DNA of 64,000 nucleotides from an uncultured Umboniibacter sp. GTDB lineage: Bacteria; Pseudomonadota; Gammaproteobacteria; Pseudomonadales; DSM-25080. Position numbers and translations under genes: made by a program. A model generated the notes under the pieces. That model was not told where the DNA came from. It was given only the letters and a program-made list of their open reading frames with translations, and did no database searches. Shown piece by piece: positions 1 through 8,515 of this stretch (position 1 is the first letter of the stretch; each line of letters opens with the position of its first letter). The DNA is taken from contig NZ_CANMGY010000001.1 of assembly GCF_947497555.1 (NCBI RefSeq), forward strand, positions 496,001-560,000, in the 5' to 3' direction.

Positions 1-292
1 CCTTGCGCGCCTCATCCGCTTCGATATCGGCAATTCGCTCCGCAAGGAGCTCATTGATCACGCTGGCAGGGAGCACTTTTTCCTGTTTCTTCGCGGTAAG
101 CCAGATACCTTCAGCCGCTTCATGGACCAGCGCTGTCGCATGCCTGCCAAAGGGAGAAATCCAACCTAACTTACTGGCATCTTGGCTGCCGCATTCAACG
201 AATGCGTTGGGTTGTAGTTTCTCCTCTAGCACCATTGAGGTGAGGTCAAAGGGCTGGGTGAGCTGATACAAACGTAAATTCTTAAACCACAT
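1..292 (-). CDS. rdgC: Recombination-associated protein RdgC, N-terminal part (cut by window edge)
   Basis: Reading leftward from an ATG at 292, the frame stays open to the window edge (about 97 codons). The start MWFKNLRLYQLTQPF, followed by a CGSQ segment and a GW.SPFGRH segment, is characteristic of RdgC. This ring-shaped, nucleoid-associated DNA-binding protein limits RecA-mediated recombination. The C-terminal part lies outside the window. It is divergent from plsB, with about 160 bp between them. The identification rests on the recognisable N-terminal family signature only. Confidence 0.88.
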   Translation of the reverse strand, partial: MWFKNLRLYQLTQPFDLTSMVLEEKLQPNAFVECGSQDASKLGWISPFGRHATALVHEAAEGIWLTAKKQEKVLPASVINELLAERIADIEADEARK

Positions 293-451
293 ACTGCTAA
301 TTCTCGATAATATCTAAGCCGCCTATGGTAACATTGGCGTCAATGAAAAACCCGTGGAGTATCCCGAGAATTTTAGGTGATTAAACGGTTTTCTAAGCTA
401 AGGTAATAGTTAGGAATTACAGCAGACGCTGGTCAATTTGGAAGATCACAC

Positions 452-2866
452 ATGAAATGGCTTACCCTTATCCACTACCGCATTGCTTCGATAATCCGAT
501 TTTGGATTCGACCAACGGTGCTCCCAAATGAGCTAGACGACGTCCAGGACGAACTGACGGGTGATATCTATTATGTGCTGCATGATCATTCCTTTACTGA
601 TCTCGTTGCGGCACAACAGGCTATTAAATCGTCTTCATTGCCGGCCCCAGCATCGCGAGACCATTGGTACGCGCTGACTGAGAAGACCGGATCTTTCTTC
701 GCACGTCGCCACATCTATGACGCGAACCAAGCAGGGCAATTAATTCAAAGGGCTCGTGCCGGCCAGGTCATTCAGTTCGTGCCGCTCTCGATATTCTGGG
801 GAAGAGCGCCAAAGCGAGAACAGTCCTTTTGGCGGCTCCTTTTTTCCTACAACAATTACGAATTAGGCGGCGGGATCCGCAAGTTTCTCGCCACCATCGC
901 AGCGCGTAAGGATTTAGAAATACACGTTAGCAAACCGCTTTCACTCAACGCATTGGTGAGCAACGAGCAAAACAACGAAATATCAGCGCGTAAGCTTCAT
1001 CGAGTTCTCCGTGTTCACTACCGTCAAGTTAAAACTGCAGTAGTAGGTCCGGACCTGTCCCACCGCCGCACAGTCGTTCGAGATCTCGTAAAAAGCCGCG
1101 CCGTGCAGCAGGTAATCGATGACAAGATCAAAAATGGCGACTCAACACGAGAACAGTTAGAAGCCAAAGCGCAAAAATATGGCAATGAAATTGCTTCGAG
1201 CTACAACACGCGAGCAATTCGAATTCTAGACAAGTTTCTTACCCGCTTTTGGAATAAAGTCTATGATGGTGTGGAGGTTGAGGGAATCGATCGTGTAAAA
1301 GAACTCGCTGGGACGCACGCCATCGTCTATCTTCCCTGCCATCGTTCTCATATTGATTACCTACTGCTAAGTTACGCGCTTTTCAAACAGGGACTTGCGG
1401 CACCCCATATTGCTGCAGGGATCAATCTTAATCTACCAATCGTTGGACGCCTTTTGCGCGGCGCTGGTGCCTTTTTCATTCGCCGTAAATTCCGTGGTGA
1501 ACCGCTCTACAGTGCCGTGTTTAACGAGTATCTACATACTTTATTGCGTCGCGGTTTCCCGGTGGAATTTTTTATAGAAGGTGGGCGCTCAAGAACGGGC
1601 CGATCGCTTCCACCTAAGACGGGTATGATCGCGCTTATGCTTCGCTCCTACCTGCGCGATCACTCGAAACCTATTGCCATCGTGCCGATTTATGTTGGTT
1701 ATGAAAAGGTACTCGAGGGCAACACCTATCTTGGCGAGCTCCGTGGTAAGCGTAAAAAATCGGAATCTATTTTCGGCCTCTTCAAGGTTGTCAAAACGCT
1801 AAAGGGTGAATTCGGTAAAGTTCGCGCTAATTTCGGAGAGCCTTTATGCCTCGATAATTTCCTAGATGAGCGGCAACCCGATTGGCGAAAGGCCGCCTCG
1901 GATAAGCCGGATTGGCTGCCTGAATTAACTAATGAACTGGCCGACGAAGCGATTAAGCGTATTAATGAATCGGCGCACGTAAATCGAGTCAGTTTGGTCG
2001 CCGCCGCAATTCTCTGCGCCCCACGACAGGCTTTGGGTGACACTACGTTGCTAGCGCAGATTGATTTCTATAAAGAACTGCTCAAAGCCGTTCCCTACAG
2101 CGCCGAGACGACCTTTGACGACCACGATGCGCTAGGGATGGTGGATCACTGCGAGAAGCTAGGCTTCACCGAGAAACGCATTGATTCAATGGGTGCGGTG
2201 TACCACCTTAGCGAGGTGAATAGTGTGCTACTCACCTATTACCGCAACAACATCCAACATTTGTTAGTCATTCCTTCGCTGCTTGCCTATGCATTAAACA
2301 ATATGCGCGGTATCGGGCGTGAGTCGCTAATTCAGCTGGTGAATAGTGTGTACCCTTATCTAAAAAAGGAATTGTATCTAAATCTTGAAGATTACGAGGT
2401 GGAATCGGCGATTGAGGCCCACTTAACTTTCCTTCTCGAACATGGCATCTTGACCACAGAGGGGACCATTATTCGCGGCGCTGAACCCGGGTCAAATCAA
2501 CAATTGATTCAACGCTTACTTGCTGCACATTGTCAGCCAATGCTCGAACGCTTCTATATTGTACTAAGCTTAATTCGGGCGGCGGATCAGCAGCCTTTAT
2601 CAACGAAGCTTCTAGAGCAGAAGAGTGTTGATGTAGCACAGCGCTTAAGTATGATTCACGGAATCCACTCACCGGAATTTTTTGACAAGCGCCTTTTTGC
2701 TGGTTTCATTGAGCAACTCTATCGCCGGAAGGTGATTCAGGACGATGAAGGCTTCATTCGCTTTGGCCAACCGTTAACAGATATCCTGCTGCTTGCTGAA
2801 CGCGTGATGAGTGTGGAAGTTGTCCAAAATCTGCGACTAGCAAAACCTCAGGCTGAGTTACCTTAA
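452..2866 (+). CDS. plsB: Glycerol-3-phosphate 1-O-acyltransferase PlsB
   Basis: This 804-residue protein is close to the usual length of PlsB (about 800). PlsB is the inner-membrane enzyme that acylates the sn-1 position of glycerol-3-phosphate, the first step of phospholipid synthesis. The acyltransferase blocks are visible: the HX4D motif HRSHID begins at about residue 297, an FFIRRKFRG block follows, EGGRSRTG lies at about residue 376, and IVPIYVGYEK follows that. The N-terminal 200 residues and the C-terminal region match the long bacterial PlsB form rather than the short PlsC/PlsY types. A related small acyltransferase gene starts 23 bp downstream, suggesting a two-gene lipid unit. The start ATG has no strong Shine-Dalgarno sequence. 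Confidence 0.95.
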   Translation: MKWLTLIHYRIASIIRFWIRPTVLPNELDDVQDELTGDIYYVLHDHSFTDLVAAQQAIKSSSLPAPASRDHWYALTEKTGSFFARRHIYDANQAGQLIQRARAGQVIQFVPLSIFWGRAPKREQSFWRLLFSYNNYELGGGIRKFLATIAARKDLEIHVSKPLSLNALVSNEQNNEISARKLHRVLRVHYRQVKTAVVGPDLSHRRTVVRDLVKSRAVQQVIDDKIKNGDSTREQLEAKAQKYGNEIASSYNTRAIRILDKFLTRFWNKVYDGVEVEGIDRVKELAGTHAIVYLPCHRSHIDYLLLSYALFKQGLAAPHIAAGINLNLPIVGRLLRGAGAFFIRRKFRGEPLYSAVFNEYLHTLLRRGFPVEFFIEGGRSRTGRSLPPKTGMIALMLRSYLRDHSKPIAIVPIYVGYEKVLEGNTYLGELRGKRKKSESIFGLFKVVKTLKGEFGKVRANFGEPLCLDNFLDERQPDWRKAASDKPDWLPELTNELADEAIKRINESAHVNRVSLVAAAILCAPRQALGDTTLLAQIDFYKELLKAVPYSAETTFDDHDALGMVDHCEKLGFTEKRIDSMGAVYHLSEVNSVLLTYYRNNIQHLLVIPSLLAYALNNMRGIGRESLIQLVNSVYPYLKKELYLNLEDYEVESAIEAHLTFLLEHGILTTEGTIIRGAEPGSNQQLIQRLLAAHCQPMLERFYIVLSLIRAADQQPLSTKLLEQKSVDVAQRLSMIHGIHSPEFFDKRLFAGFIEQLYRRKVIQDDEGFIRFGQPLTDILLLAERVMSVEVVQNLRLAKPQAELP

Positions 2867-2889
2867 CAGTAGGATTACACACAACTACG

Positions 2890-3483
2890 ATGACTATTTT
2901 TACGACACCTGTGATTCGAACGCTCTTTCGTTGGCTATTTCAAATTGGCTTATTTGTGAGTGGTTGGCGAGTAGAAGATAAGCCGCTTCCCGATACCCGA
3001 AAAGGTGTGATTGTAGCGGTGCCCCATACTTCAAATTGGGACTTCCCAGTCATGATGGCGATTGCCTTTAAACTCGGTTATGACCTTCACTGGATTGGTA
3101 AGGCGAGTTTATTCAGGGGGCCCTTAGGGCCTTTAGCTCGATGGCTCGGCGGTATTCCTGTTGATCGCGACGCCCGCCGTAACCTAGTAGAGCAGGTCGC
3201 TACGCGTTTTAAAACCTCACAGGATTTATTTATTGTAATTGCCCCTGAGGGCACCCGCGGTCAGGTTGAGCAGTGGCGGTCGGGTTTCTATCACATGGCT
3301 AATCAGGGCGGTGTACCGCTTATCTTGGCGCACATTGACGGCCCTTCAAAAATAGCAGGCGTCCACTCGGAAGCGTTCTACACCACCGGTGACTATGACC
3401 GTGATATTAAGGAGATTCGTAAGTTTTATCGTTCATTCGTGGGCATTAAGGCCAAACGGCATTCTGAGATTGACGACGGGTAA
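2890..3483 (+). CDS. 1-acylglycerol-3-phosphate acyltransferase-like protein (LPLAT family)
   Basis: This 197-residue protein has the PlsC-type acyltransferase fold. The HX4D catalytic motif is HTSNWD (H46, D51) and the PEGTRG block lies at about residues 119-124. It is shorter than true PlsC and belongs to a small lysophospholipid acyltransferase-like group whose members carry the VPHTSNWDF signature; their exact acceptor is not established. One hydrophobic segment near the N-terminus suggests membrane association. It lies 23 bp after plsB and is followed by a strong bidirectional terminator. A separate, more typical plsC is found at about 41.7 kb, so this one may have a specialised or backup role (inference). 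Confidence 0.85.
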   Translation: MTIFTTPVIRTLFRWLFQIGLFVSGWRVEDKPLPDTRKGVIVAVPHTSNWDFPVMMAIAFKLGYDLHWIGKASLFRGPLGPLARWLGGIPVDRDARRNLVEQVATRFKTSQDLFIVIAPEGTRGQVEQWRSGFYHMANQGGVPLILAHIDGPSKIAGVHSEAFYTTGDYDRDIKEIRKFYRSFVGIKAKRHSEIDDG

Positions 3484-3513
3484 TCATAGAATCGTCATCG
3501 CTAAAATGAAAAA

Positions 3514-3554
3514 TAAAAAAGGCCATGCTAATTTAATCGCATGGCCTTTTTTTA
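3514..3554. terminator. Bidirectional rho-independent terminator between the acyltransferase gene and dsbA
   Basis: A perfect stem, GGCCATGC against GCATGGCC, is flanked by an A-run on the left and a T-run on the right. The arms therefore extend through A/T pairs and the site can terminate both the rightward acyltransferase transcript and the leftward dsbA transcript. Confidence 0.88.
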
Positions 3555-3574
3555 TCGATAGCGATGACGGCTTT

Positions 3575-4210
3575 TTAACTAGCGCGTTCGTTACGCTCTT
3601 TATCAATTAGGTAACTAGCAATTTCCAACATCTGCTCAAACGTCAACGGGTTATCACGAGTTGAGCCAATCACATACTTACCGGCAATCATTAATTGAGG
3701 TGTACCAGTCACCCCTGCATTACGCTGGCGGCTATCGGCCATGCGAACCTGAGAGTCAACCGGGAAGCTAGTGATGAGGGAGCGGAAGCGGTTGGCGTCA
3801 AGGCCCATGCTCTCGACTAAATCTGCCATTTCGTCAACCTCAGTAAGACGCTTACGCTCTACTAAAATACTGGTGAAAACTTGCATGTGCTGTTCGTTAG
3901 TCGCTTCCATAGCCTTCAATGCGTAATACAACTTGGCGTGCTCACGCATCGCGCCCTGCCACATTGCTGGCGATTTGGTCACTCGCACGTCACTCGGGGC
4001 TGTATCTTCGAAGCGCTGAAAATAGGGCTCGAAATTGTAGCAGTGACCACATCCGTACCAGAAGAATTCAGTGACTTCGATAGAGGTTGAGCTAGTACGT
4101 AGTGGCGTCTCTAAAACGCGGTAATCCGTACCGGCTTCATACTGGGCCATACTGAATTGCGCTGTTGTTAGCGCGAAAATCGCGAGTGCACAAAGGCGAA
4201 GAAACTTCAT
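3575..4210 (-). CDS. dsbA: Thiol:disulfide interchange protein DsbA
   Basis: This is a 211-residue periplasmic oxidase that introduces disulfide bonds into secreted proteins. The start chosen is the ATG at 4210: a GGAG ribosome site lies just upstream and a clean signal peptide follows (MKFLRLCALA..., cleavage near AQFSMA). A longer frame reaching 4294 would put a non-signal extension in front. The thioredoxin active site CGHC is at residues 54-57 within FFWYGCGHC, and the cis-proline loop reads TGTPQL. The preceding gene on this strand is cytochrome c4, the same pairing as in Pseudomonas. DsbA could supply oxidising power or handle the haem-binding cysteines of exported cytochromes (inference). 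Confidence 0.94.
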   Translation of the reverse strand: MKFLRLCALAIFALTTAQFSMAQYEAGTDYRVLETPLRTSSTSIEVTEFFWYGCGHCYNFEPYFQRFEDTAPSDVRVTKSPAMWQGAMREHAKLYYALKAMEATNEQHMQVFTSILVERKRLTEVDEMADLVESMGLDANRFRSLITSFPVDSQVRMADSRQRNAGVTGTPQLMIAGKYVIGSTRDNPLTFEQMLEIASYLIDKERNERAS

Positions 4211-4337
4211 ATAAACTCCGGATACAAAATAGACAAATAATGTTTGAGATAAAAGAGAGCTTTTAGCGTAAAGAAAAAGGGTGGCCTTAGCCACCCCTCT
4301 CTTGTGCGAATTCTACTTAACAGACCAAGTTTTTGAC

Positions 4338-4982
4338 TCAGTTAACACCCGCGATGTAGTTTGCCAACGCACGGATTTGGCGATCACTCAACATGGCAGC
4401 GACATCACGCATGATACGTGAATCACCATCGTTAGTTCGCGCAGAAGCATTGGTAGGGTCATCGGCACCGGTGCGGAACGCAAGCAGCTGAGTTGCAACA
4501 TAATCAGCATGCTGGCCTGATAAACGAGGGAAACCTGCCGGAGCGTTACCCATACCTGTTGGGCTATGGCAACCAATACAAGCCGCTACGCCACGCTCTA
4601 AGTCGCCACCGCGGAAAAGCGCTTCTCCCTCTGCAAGTAGCTCTGCATCGTCAGCGCTAGCGCCTGACAACTGCATAGTGCCCGCCGCATAATATGCTGC
4701 AAGATCTTGAAAATCTTGATCGGTCATATTTGCTACGATGCCTGTCATCTCTAAAATATTACGCTCGCCAGACTTGACGTCACGAAGCTGCTTCAGCAAA
4801 TACTTCTCTCCCTGACCGGCGATCTTCGGCCAAGCTGGATTAACTGAATTACCGTCTGCACCGTGGCAAGCTGCACATACAGCTGACTTAGATTCCCCAG
4901 CGCTTGCATCACCAGCCGCCATTGCAGGAGACATAGCTACAAGACCTAACGATAAAAGCATACCCTTGAAAAGCTTATTCAT
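4338..4982 (-). CDS. Cytochrome c4 (di-haem c-type cytochrome)
   Basis: This 214-residue protein has a signal peptide ending at about AMA(23) and two tandem class I cytochrome c domains. The haem-binding motifs are CAACH (residues 36-40) and CIGCH (135-139). The duplicated domains and total length fit the cytochrome c4 family, periplasmic electron carriers that donate to terminal oxidases of the cbb3 or aa3 type. The cox cluster at 13-21 kb could provide a partner oxidase. The gene is divergent from engB, and the 197-bp gap must hold both promoters. The short gap to dsbA on the same strand makes co-transcription possible, though no terminator or internal promoter was resolved there. Confidence 0.93.
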   Translation of the reverse strand: MNKLFKGMLLSLGLVAMSPAMAAGDASAGESKSAVCAACHGADGNSVNPAWPKIAGQGEKYLLKQLRDVKSGERNILEMTGIVANMTDQDFQDLAAYYAAGTMQLSGASADDAELLAEGEALFRGGDLERGVAACIGCHSPTGMGNAPAGFPRLSGQHADYVATQLLAFRTGADDPTNASARTNDGDSRIMRDVAAMLSDRQIRALANYIAGVN

Positions 4983-5112
4983 TACGATTTACCTAATAGT
5001 GATGTTATCCGGCGAGTAATATGATGTACTCGCTATTCCTTTGTAGTCAATTTAGGTTGCCGTCACCGCAAATGCAACGGTTTGCGCTAAAATTAACTAG
5101 ATTCCCTACCTA

Positions 5113-5141
5113 TTGTATGGATGATCGTCATTATATACTAT
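5113..5141 (+). promoter_or_regulatory. Candidate sigma-70 promoter for engB
   Basis: TTGTAT at 5113-5118 is followed by a 17-bp spacer and TACTAT at 5136-5141; an overlapping TATACT sits at 5134. The site lies about 40 bp before the engB start, in the divergent gap with cytochrome c4. Confidence 0.4.
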
Positions 5142-5179
5142 CGCTTTCTTTTCGTCAGCGACTAACGAGGCAATAATAG

Positions 5180-5812
5180 ATGGTAGATTTTCGACAGGCT
5201 AGTTTCGTCACCAGTGCAGCCAAATTGTCTCAATGCCCTGAGGATATCGGCGCAGAGGTAGCCTTTGCGGGCCGATCTAATGCTGGAAAATCATCGGCCA
5301 TTAATACTCTGTGTGATCAAAAAGCGTTAGCACGAACGTCGAAGACTCCAGGGCGCACTCAGCTGATCAACTTTTTTGCTATGAACGAAGAGCAGCGGCT
5401 GGTTGATTTACCAGGCTACGGTTACGCGAAAGTACCCGTGGCGGTTAAAGAGCACTGGCAGAAACACCTCTCTGACTATCTAGAGCGTCGCCTCTGCCTT
5501 CGCGGGGTGATTCTTCTCTCTGACATTCGCCACCCACTAAAAGAGTTCGACATCCACATGCTAGATTGGGCGGCAAAGGCGCAGATGCCGGTTCACATCC
5601 TACTTACCAAAGCCGATAAGCTAAAGCGCGGCCCAGCTCAGTCCACCTTGCTAGGTGTGCAAAAGGCGGTAAGTTCCTATGGCCCTCAGGTTACAGCGCA
5701 AGTCTTTTCGGCTACTAAGCGCACCGGTCTGGATCAGTTGCGAAGCCATTTAAATGCTTGGTTGGACCTCAGTGATTTTGACGACGAAGACGAATTCGAG
5801 GTCTTGGACTAG
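5180..5812 (+). CDS. engB: Ribosome biogenesis GTP-binding protein EngB/YsxC (YihA)
   Basis: This 210-residue essential GTPase is needed for 50S subunit assembly. All G motifs are present: G1 GRSNAGKSS (31-39), G2/switch I region [10 protein letters not shown]3 DLPGYG (76-81), G4 TKAD (143-146) and G5 SATKR. The TPGRTQ.INFF segment is diagnostic for EngB within the TRAFAC GTPases. The C-terminal tail is acidic. The gene stands alone and is followed by a hairpin. In Pseudomonas and Escherichia coli engB neighbours polA; here polA is about 2.7 kb further on, separated by small conserved genes. Confidence 0.95.
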   Translation: MVDFRQASFVTSAAKLSQCPEDIGAEVAFAGRSNAGKSSAINTLCDQKALARTSKTPGRTQLINFFAMNEEQRLVDLPGYGYAKVPVAVKEHWQKHLSDYLERRLCLRGVILLSDIRHPLKEFDIHMLDWAAKAQMPVHILLTKADKLKRGPAQSTLLGVQKAVSSYGPQVTAQVFSATKRTGLDQLRSHLNAWLDLSDFDDEDEFEVLD

Positions 5813-5828
5813 ACTCCAAAGATCATGA

Positions 5829-5854
5829 GCGCTAAACGGACGCTAGTTTAGCGC
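5829..5854. terminator. Hairpin after engB, terminator-like
   Basis: The arms GCGCTAAAC and GTTTAGCGC form a perfect 9-bp inverted repeat just after the engB stop. No T-run follows, so termination is plausible but weak. Confidence 0.4.
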
Positions 5855-5910
5855 CACTACCTTACCTAAGCTTCCATTGCTACTCGCAGCTTACCAACAC
5901 GGCACTACCT

Positions 5911-6306
5911 ATGACCTCAAATATTGACTACAAGGCCAACCCACTGCACGGCTTAAAGCTCGAGACGCTCGTTGCCGAAATCGTGGCGCACTATGGTTTT
6001 GAAATTCTTTTCGCCTACCTGAATATTAATTGCTTCAAGACGAATCCCAGTATTGAGTCGAGTATTAAGTTTCTGAAGAAAACTCAGTGGGCGCGAGAGA
6101 AGGTTGAAGCATTCTACCTGTATGAATTCAAGAGCTTACCCAGAGCAACCGACGAGCAATTTCAGTATCCACCCCGTGATCGAATTGTCCCGTCTTATCA
6201 GAAGCCAGGCGAGCCCGCAGAGTTGAGTTTGGAAGATGCTGAACGGCTGCGTCAGGAACGTGAGCGCAAAGCGGCGGAATTCTCGTCGAGAGGTCGTCGA
6301 TGGTAA
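5911..6306 (+). CDS. VF530/DUF2132 family small protein
   Basis: This is a 131-residue protein. Residues 10-75 carry the VF530 (DUF2132) pattern: [48 protein letters not shown]. Family members have a known small helical structure and are suspected of DNA binding, but no function is proven. This copy has an extra C-terminal tail of about 50 residues. The tail is proline-containing, then rich in E, R and K ([16 protein letters not shown]), and probably forms a helix. The stop codon overlaps the start of the next small gene, suggesting translational coupling. Confidence 0.8.
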   Translation: MTSNIDYKANPLHGLKLETLVAEIVAHYGFEILFAYLNINCFKTNPSIESSIKFLKKTQWAREKVEAFYLYEFKSLPRATDEQFQYPPRDRIVPSYQKPGEPAELSLEDAERLRQERERKAAEFSSRGRRW

Positions 6307-6473
6307 ACCGTCGAAAAAAAGCCAAGCAACTCTTCCTCGCCAAAAAGAAGAAAGCCAACGCCAAGCTCTCGCCCTCCACTAAGCCAAAGTACATCACAAA
6401 GGCAGATCGCGAGAAGCTTGCGGCGTCAAACGAAAGCATTGAGGACGAAAGTACTGGGGATGAAATCCGTTAA
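6300..6473 (+). CDS. DUF2986 family small basic protein (57 aa)
   Basis: The gene starts at an ATG at 6300 inside the last codons of the VF530-family gene and ends TAA at 6471-6473. The product begins [18 protein letters not shown] and contains [13 protein letters not shown], the pattern of the DUF2986 family of short, strongly basic gammaproteobacterial proteins with no known function. The sequence GAGAGG lies about 8 bp upstream as a ribosome site. The 7-bp overlap with the previous gene suggests coupled translation. The high lysine and arginine content could mean nucleic-acid or ribosome binding, which is speculation. It is easily missed because it is under 60 codons. Confidence 0.78.
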   Translation: MVNRRKKAKQLFLAKKKKANAKLSPSTKPKYITKADREKLAASNESIEDESTGDEIR

Positions 6474-6695
6474 ATTCCCAAGTTCCTCACGCTACTCGCT
6501 AACGCCCCTTATTCATCTACACTTCAGCACGCAGTGCTAATACTAGTTGTAGGGGTAAAAGCTTATCTGCTTGAACTTAAATAGCTTGGGTAATAGCAGC
6601 GTATTGCGCCAGAAGTGTTAGAATGCGCCCCAATAGATAGTTAACTGCCAGGCTTTTCATGCCTTGCATTGAGTGGCCACTTCCTAAGGATTCCT

Positions 6696-6974
6696 ATGAA
6701 AAAGACGTTTAATCTTGAACACCCTAAGATCAAGGTGCCTCGCGTGGTTGATTCGGTAAAGCACGAAATAAAGAAATACCTCAAGCGCGAACGCGCTAAG
6801 GCGCTTCCGTCTGGCGCAAATTACTGGCGCTTTGACTGTAAGTTCGGCCAATCTGAAGAAACTGCTGTAGCCATCACGCTACCAACGCTTAATAGCCACA
6901 TAGATGAGCTTGTTGATAACAACATCCTTACCCTTTACGTGGAACTTAAAGCACAACCTGTTTACGCAGACTAA
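6696..6974 (+). CDS. DUF6172 family protein
   Basis: This is a 92-residue protein. The start ATG at 6696 is preceded by AAGGA at 6686-6690, so I prefer it to a longer frame from 6669. The pattern MKKTFNLEHPKIK, followed by KHEIKKYLKRERAKALP and W.FDCKFG, matches DUF6172, a family of cytoplasmic proteins of about 95 residues without known function. No signal peptide or membrane segment is seen. About 220 bp without a gene precedes it, so it probably has its own promoter. The YehS-like gene follows within about 30 bp and may be co-transcribed. Confidence 0.8.
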   Translation: MKKTFNLEHPKIKVPRVVDSVKHEIKKYLKRERAKALPSGANYWRFDCKFGQSEETAVAITLPTLNSHIDELVDNNILTLYVELKAQPVYAD

Positions 6975-7002
6975 GTCCTACACTTAGGGAGCTACACTTA
7001 TC

Positions 7003-7479
7003 ATTACTAACGATATTTTGCGCCGCGTGCGCTATATGTTCGACTTCAGTGACCCAGTTACGCTGGAAATCTTCAAACTTGGTGGCCATGAAAGTTCGAA
7101 GGAAGAGCTACATACTTGGTTAGCTCGGGAAGAGGAAGATAACTTCGTGCGCTGCCCGGATGACATGTTGGCACGCTTCCTAAATGGCTTGATAATCAAG
7201 AATCGTGGCGCCCGCGATGAGCGAATTCCTGAGCCTGAGCAAAAGATGACCAATAATATCGTGCTGCGCAAGCTGAAGATTGCACTCAATCTTCAAGCTG
7301 ACGACCTCTTAGAGATGCTTAAGCTCGCGGACCTCAAGGTCAGCAAACACGAGCTTAGTGCGCTATTCCGCAGACCCGGACACAAGAACTATCGCTCCTG
7401 CCTAGATCAGTTTTTACGCAGTGTGCTTGATGGTATGACCAAGCATTATCGACCTACGAAAGCAAAGCCTAGCAAGTAG
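7003..7479 (+). CDS. DUF1456 (YehS) family protein, apparent ATT or ATC start
   Basis: This protein of about 158 residues consists of two DUF1456 repeats. Each begins with an N-[DI]-[IV]-LR-[RK] motif: TNDILRRVRYMF at the start and TNNIVLRKLKIAL at about residue 80. Family members begin M-T-N-x-[DI]-[IL]-L-R, as E. coli YehS (about 156 aa) does. Here that segment is encoded, but the codon where Met is expected is ATT (7003), preceded in frame by ATC (7000). AGGGAG at 6986-6991 is correctly placed for either. The first conventional start, TTG at 7018, would remove the conserved TNDIL and has no ribosome site. The function of the family is unknown. Confidence 0.78.
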   Translation: MTNDILRRVRYMFDFSDPVTLEIFKLGGHESSKEELHTWLAREEEDNFVRCPDDMLARFLNGLIIKNRGARDERIPEPEQKMTNNIVLRKLKIALNLQADDLLEMLKLADLKVSKHELSALFRRPGHKNYRSCLDQFLRSVLDGMTKHYRPTKAKPSK

Positions 7480-7534
7480 GTTGCGCCCTTCTCAGCGAGA
7501 GCCCTTGTCGTCCTCTCTGCAAGCTGAACTCACG

Positions 7535-7562
7535 CCTTCTCTATACGCTACAATAGAGAGGG
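7535..7562. repeat. Long inverted repeat downstream of the YehS-like gene
   Basis: The arms TCTCTAT and ATAGAGA flank an 8-nt loop, and the stem extends to about 10 bp through one G-T pair. No T-run follows. It may be a terminator-like hairpin for the upstream gene or an operator for the DJ-1-like gene. Confidence 0.35.
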
Positions 7563-7688
7563 CACGATACCTCACTCAGATCGGATCTAGTTATTTGTAA
7601 CAGTATCGAAAAAAAATGACTCGCGTACCCTACGCTCACGCTGTCCAGCAGGACACTAGTCATTGCATTGAATAAAGAGGGTACAACA

Positions 7689-8363
7689 GTGAAAAAGATT
7701 CTTATTCCAGTAACCAACCACGCAACGCTGGGCACCACTGACGAAGCTAACGGTACTTTCGCACCAGAACTTACCCATGCACTACAGGTTTTTCTTGATG
7801 CCGGTTTTGACTATGACATCGCCTCAATCTCCGGCGGCGCAGTTCCGGTTTATGGTACCGACATGCCGGAAGACGCGGTCAACACCCAACTCTTAGCGGA
7901 CGCCACTTTGCAGGCCAAGCTAGCCAACTCGATACCGGTGGCACAGGTTGATGGTGATGCCTACGATGCCATCTTCTACCCGGGCGGGTTTGGTCTCTTA
8001 TCTGATCTAGCAGAGAACGAAGACTTTGCTGCGATAAGTGCTAAGCACTATGAAGAGGGCGGTATTGTGGCGGCGGTCTGCCATGGTCCAGCGGCGCTTC
8101 TTCCTATCACACTAAGTAATGGCGAGAAATTACTCGCGCATACCGCCGTAACAGGCTTCACCCGCGAGGAAGAGGTTGATTACGGCACCATTACGAATAT
8201 CCCATTCCTACTGGAAGAAGCACTCGCACGGAACGCAGCGCGCTATAGTAAAGTGCAGCCTTGGGGTAGCTTTGTGGTAGAAGACGATAGAGTGATCACC
8301 GGCCAAAATCCAGCTAGCGCACACGCGGTAGGCGAAGCCGTCACGAAACATCTAAACCAGTAA
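7689..8363 (+). CDS. DJ-1/PfpI family (Hsp31-like) protein
   Basis: This 224-residue protein is of the class I glutamine-amidotransferase-like superfamily. The nucleophile elbow is AAVCHGPAAL, with the reactive cysteine at about residue 131; an early acidic residue (TFAPEL, about residue 26) matches the partner glutamate position. The group includes glyoxalase III/Hsp31-type chaperone-deglycases and peptidase-like proteins, so a role against reactive carbonyls or in protein repair is likely but unproven. I chose the GTG at 7689 because AAAGAGGG lies 8-15 bp upstream; a TTG frame from 7668 would include that ribosome site in the coding region. It is convergent with polA. Confidence 0.85.
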   Translation: MKKILIPVTNHATLGTTDEANGTFAPELTHALQVFLDAGFDYDIASISGGAVPVYGTDMPEDAVNTQLLADATLQAKLANSIPVAQVDGDAYDAIFYPGGFGLLSDLAENEDFAAISAKHYEEGGIVAAVCHGPAALLPITLSNGEKLLAHTAVTGFTREEEVDYGTITNIPFLLEEALARNAARYSKVQPWGSFVVEDDRVITGQNPASAHAVGEAVTKHLNQ

Positions 8364-8374
8364 GTAACCACCCA

Positions 8375-8422
8375 GGCGTTTCTAAACGCCAGGCAAAAAA
8401 AACCCTAGCAAATGCTAGGGTT
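8375..8422. terminator. Terminator region between the DJ-1-like gene and polA
   Basis: There are two hairpins: GGCGTTT/AAACGCC at 8375-8390, and AACCCTAGC/GCTAGGGTT at 8401-8422. An A-run at about 8395-8402 on the plus strand becomes a T-run for the leftward polA transcript, making the second hairpin a good polA terminator. The first may serve the rightward gene. Confidence 0.75.
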
Positions 8423-8515
8423 GAATATCTGGGGACGTAAACATTAGGGATTAATGAATAACTGTTTATAAGACAACGCGAGTTTTAAGAAAGTTCAGAC
8501 TTTTTTAAAAAAAGA

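Noticed and set aside
1726-2043. 105-codon antisense frame in plsB
   Set aside because: Opposite to strongly conserved PlsB codons, no ribosome site, no recognisable family.
6936-6951. Partial parS-like sequence (ACGTGGAAC) in the DUF6172 gene
   Set aside because: Only one half of the palindrome matches; about six mismatches from the 16-bp site.
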